From NCBI RefSeq assembly GCF_900104175.1, contig NZ_FNIX01000020.1:62001-126000 (forward strand): a stretch of 64,000 bases of DNA, given 5' to 3'. The notes beneath the pieces are model-generated. The model did no database searches and was not told where the DNA came from. It was given only the letters and a program-made list of their open reading frames with translations. Made by a program: the position numbers and the translations under genes. Shown here one piece after another: positions 61,763-64,000 of this stretch. The stretch is from Lentzea jiangxiensis. GTDB taxonomy: Bacteria > Actinomycetota > Actinomycetes > Mycobacteriales > Pseudonocardiaceae. Within the stretch, counting starts at the first letter, position 1; each line of letters opens with the position of its first letter.

Positions 61763-64000
61763 TCAGGCCTTCGCCTTGTCCTCGTTCGGCAGCGGCGTGC
61801 CGGTCGGGACCTCGTCGGTCGGCGTGTCCTGCTTTTCCGTGCCGCGGCGCACGGACTCCAGCAGCATCTGCGCGACGTCCACCACCTCGACGTGCGCACC
61901 GGCCTGGCCGTCGGACTGCCGCGCGGTGACGCCGTCGGTCAGCATCACGCGGCAGAACGGGCAGCCGGTCGCGATCTTCGACGGCGCGGTGCCGAGGGCC
62001 TCGTCCACGCGGTCGAGGTTGATGCGCTTGCCGATCCGCTCCTCCATCCACATGCGGGCGCCACCGGCACCGCAGCACATGGAGCGCTCCTCGTGGCGCG
62101 GCATCTCGCGCAGCTTCGCGCCGGACGCCCCGATGAGCTCGCGGGGGGCTTCGTAGACCTTGTTGTGGCGGCCCAGGTAGCACGGGTCGTGGTACGTGAC
62201 GTCCTCGGTGACCGGCGCGACCGGCACCAGGCGGCGTTCGCGGACCAGCTTGTTCAGCAGCTGCGTGTGGTGCACGACCTCGTAGGTGCCGCCGACCTGC
62301 GGGTACTCGTTCGCGAGCGTGTTGAAGCAGTGCGCGCACGTCACGACGATCTTGCGCTGGCCGGCCGGGCGGTCCTCGAACACCGCGTTGAGCACCTCGA
62401 CGTTCTGCTGCGCGAGCATCTGGAAGAGGAACTCGTTGCCGGCGCGGCGGGCCGGGTCACCGGTGCAGGTCTCCTCCGGGCCGAGCACCGTGTACTTCAC
62501 GTCCGCGGTGTGCAGCAGCTCGGCGACGGCCCGCGTGGTCTTCTTCGCGCGGTCCTCGAACGCGCCGGCGCAGCCGACCCAGAACAGGTACTCCGCGTCG
62601 CCCAGGTCGCCGTCGAACACCGGCACCTCGAAGTCGAGGCCCTCGGTCCAGGCGAGGCGGTCCTTGGCGTTCTGACCCCAGGGGTTGCCCTTGTTCTCGA
62701 GGTTCTTGAACATGCCGCCGAGCTCGGTCGGGAAGTTCGACTCGATCAGCACCTGGTAGCGGCGCATGTCGACGATGTGGTCGACGTGCTCGATGTCGAC
62801 CGGGCACTGCTCGACGCACGCGCCGCAGGTCGTGCACGACCACAGCACCTCGGGATCGATGACGCCGAGCTCGGCGGGACCGCCCACCAGCGGGCGCTCC
62901 GCCTCGGCCATCGCCAGCACGTCGATCGACTCGAGGCGCTTCTTGTAGTCCTCGTACTTGTCCTCGACCAGGCCGACCTCGTCACCGGCCATGTCGCGCG
63001 AGCCGCCGGCCAGCAGGTACGGCGCCTTGGCGTACGCGTGGTCGCGCAGCTGCGTGATGACCATCTTGGGCGACAGCGGCTTGCCGGTGTTCCAGGCGGG
63101 GCACTGCGACTGGCAGCGGCCGCACTCGGTGCAGGTGGAGAAGTCGAGCCAGCCCTTCCAGCTGAAGTCCTCGACCTTGCCGACGCCGAACACGTCCTTG
63201 TCCGGGTCGGCCTCCTCGAGGTCGAGCACCTTGCCGCCGGACATCATCGGCTTGAGCGCGCCCAAGGCGACGCCGCCGTCGTCCTCGCGCTTGAAGTAGA
63301 TGTTGAAGAACGCCGAGAACCGGTGCCAGGCGACGCCCATCGTGAGGTTCCGGCCGACGACGACCAGCCAGATCATGCCGCTCAGCAGCTTGACCAGCGC
63401 CATCACCGACACCCAGATCGGTGCGGCGGGGAGGAGTTGTGAGAGCGGCTGCGTCACGAACGACGTCCACAGCGGCGCGGACTCGAGGCCGCTCGACTGC
63501 TTGAACGCCTTGACCATGAGGATGCCGATGCCCTCGATGATCACGACCGCCTCGACGAAGTAGGCGGAGCGGAAGCTCGAGCCAGCGAAGCGGGAGATCC
63601 GGTCGGCCCGGCGAGGGTGGTTGAGCTGGCGGATGATCGCCAGGGCCACACCGCCCACCACGGTGCCGAGGCCCAGCAGCTCGATCAGCAGCAGCCAAAT
63701 CGACCACGTGCCGATGATCGGCCAGTGGAAGCGCGGCTCGAACACCTCGCCGTACGCTTCGAACAGCACCGCGGAGCCGATGAGGAAGCCCCACATCACC
63801 ATCCAGTGCCACGGGGCGACCGAGCGGAACTTCGCCATCCTGGTGTGGGCGACGAACTCGACGATCATCGTCTTCATCCGCGGCACGAACGGCCCGAAGC
63901 GGGTGCCGTCCGGCTGGCCGAGCCGGATGATCCTGATCTGCTTCAGCACGCCGGCGACGAACACGCCCCAGGCGACGACGCTCACCGCCACGGCGACGAG
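61763..64000 (-). CDS. Membrane Fe-S heterodisulfide-reductase-like protein, 5' end cut by window
   Basis: At least 745 residues; the N-terminus runs past the right edge. About five membrane helices (first ~230 visible residues) precede two 4Fe-4S ferredoxin motifs, CTECGRCQSQCP and CTTCGACVEQCP, and two CCG domains (one with SMCCGAGGARMW). This is the HdrD/GlpC-like architecture of M. tuberculosis Rv0338c, an essential iron-sulfur reductase. It probably passes electrons between the quinone pool and an unknown partner. No partner flavoprotein is visible within the window. Confidence 0.9.
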   Translation of the reverse strand, partial: LVAVAVSVVAWGVFVAGVLKQIRIIRLGQPDGTRFGPFVPRMKTMIVEFVAHTRMAKFRSVAPWHWMVMWGFLIGSAVLFEAYGEVFEPRFHWPIIGTWSIWLLLIELLGLGTVVGGVALAIIRQLNHPRRADRISRFAGSSFRSAYFVEAVVIIEGIGILMVKAFKQSSGLESAPLWTSFVTQPLSQLLPAAPIWVSVMALVKLLSGMIWLVVVGRNLTMGVAWHRFSAFFNIYFKREDDGGVALGALKPMMSGGKVLDLEEADPDKDVFGVGKVEDFSWKGWLDFSTCTECGRCQSQCPAWNTGKPLSPKMVITQLRDHAYAKAPYLLAGGSRDMAGDEVGLVEDKYEDYKKRLESIDVLAMAEAERPLVGGPAELGVIDPEVLWSCTTCGACVEQCPVDIEHVDHIVDMRRYQVLIESNFPTELGGMFKNLENKGNPWGQNAKDRLAWTEGLDFEVPVFDGDLGDAEYLFWVGCAGAFEDRAKKTTRAVAELLHTADVKYTVLGPEETCTGDPARRAGNEFLFQMLAQQNVEVLNAVFEDRPAGQRKIVVTCAHCFNTLANEYPQVGGTYEVVHHTQLLNKLVRERRLVPVAPVTEDVTYHDPCYLGRHNKVYEAPRELIGASGAKLREMPRHEERSMCCGAGGARMWMEERIGKRINLDRVDEALGTAPSKIATGCPFCRVMLTDGVTARQSDGQAGAHVEVVDVAQMLLESVRRGTEKQDTPTDEVPTGTPLPNEDKAKA

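Noticed and set aside
1-64000. CRISPR array, prophage or complete insertion sequence
   Set aside because: No regularly spaced direct repeats, no phage structural genes, and no transposase or integrase; the holin-like gene at 61320 is a chromosomal membrane-protein family.

Overview
The window is high-GC actinobacterial DNA. Start codons are often GTG, and many genes have a TANNNT -10 box 7-8 bases before the start codon, which points to leaderless mRNAs. Gene content and order suggest a Pseudonocardiales-type organism. The set pckG, fadE5, htdX-fabG4-fadA2 with a TetR gene, dcd and the Rv0338c-like Fe-S protein is the same set that lies between Rv0211 and Rv0338c in Mycobacterium tuberculosis. 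There are no rRNA genes, CRISPR arrays, prophages or complete insertion sequences. One tRNA gene (Gly, anticodon CCC) is present.

Layout. 1-2.1 kb: the end of a GrpE-like gene coupled to a dynamin-like GTPase. 2.2-5.3 kb: an acidic repeat protein, GTP-dependent PEP carboxykinase and a small membrane protein, followed by a dense cluster of DnaA-box-like sites. 5.6-11.3 kb: a septum-formation lipoprotein, a secreted pyroglutamyl-peptidase-like protein, a DUF3311/MctP-type symporter pair, an FCD-type GntR regulator and a divergent pxpA. Together these look like a 5-oxoproline scavenging locus. 11.4-19.1 kb: a possible minus-strand operon with a glutamate-type ABC transporter, a beta-helix membrane protein, a degenerate GH38-like protein and a ROK kinase. 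19.3-23.5 kb: a GH63-type glucosidase and an M20 dipeptidase. 23.8-27.4 kb: a three-gene 2-oxoacid dehydrogenase operon (bkdABC-like). 27.5-31 kb: a MerR regulator with a clear operator, small genes, an acyltransferase, and a hypothetical gene flanked by possible IS-end remnants.

31.1-37 kb is a fatty-acid/CoA-ester region: acyl-CoA dehydrogenase, SCP2 protein, TetR regulator, HtdX-like dehydratase, FabG4-like reductase and FadA2-like thiolase. Two paired 12-bp dyads (TACT-N4-AGTA) with identical 16-bp spacing sit in both divergent promoter regions. Looser copies precede fadE5 at 53.3 kb, which suggests one TetR regulon. 37-47.5 kb holds assorted single genes, a decayed AAA ATPase pseudogene, an attenuator-like leader before a 3-hydroxyisobutyrate-dehydrogenase-type gene, an S37 peptidase, a HAD phosphatase, a dienelactone hydrolase and a thioredoxin-NHL protein. 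47.6-55.8 kb: GroES-like protein, VanW protein, DUF1206 protein, fadE5 and an SSS symporter. 56-57.8 kb: tRNA-Gly, dcd and a cation-efflux transporter.

57.8-61.3 kb is the most unusual part. A candidate c-di-AMP (ydaO-type) riboswitch precedes an exported SdrD/Cna-B-like protein. A MarR gene follows, then a truncated, frameshifted paralogue, then a full-length paralogue ending in an LAxTG sortase signal. The window ends with a holin-like membrane protein and, cut by the right edge, an Fe-S oxidoreductase. Several genes show erosion: the SdrD paralogue, the ATPase pseudogene, the GH38-like gene that has lost its metal-site motif, and a shortened FOXRED2-like flavoprotein.
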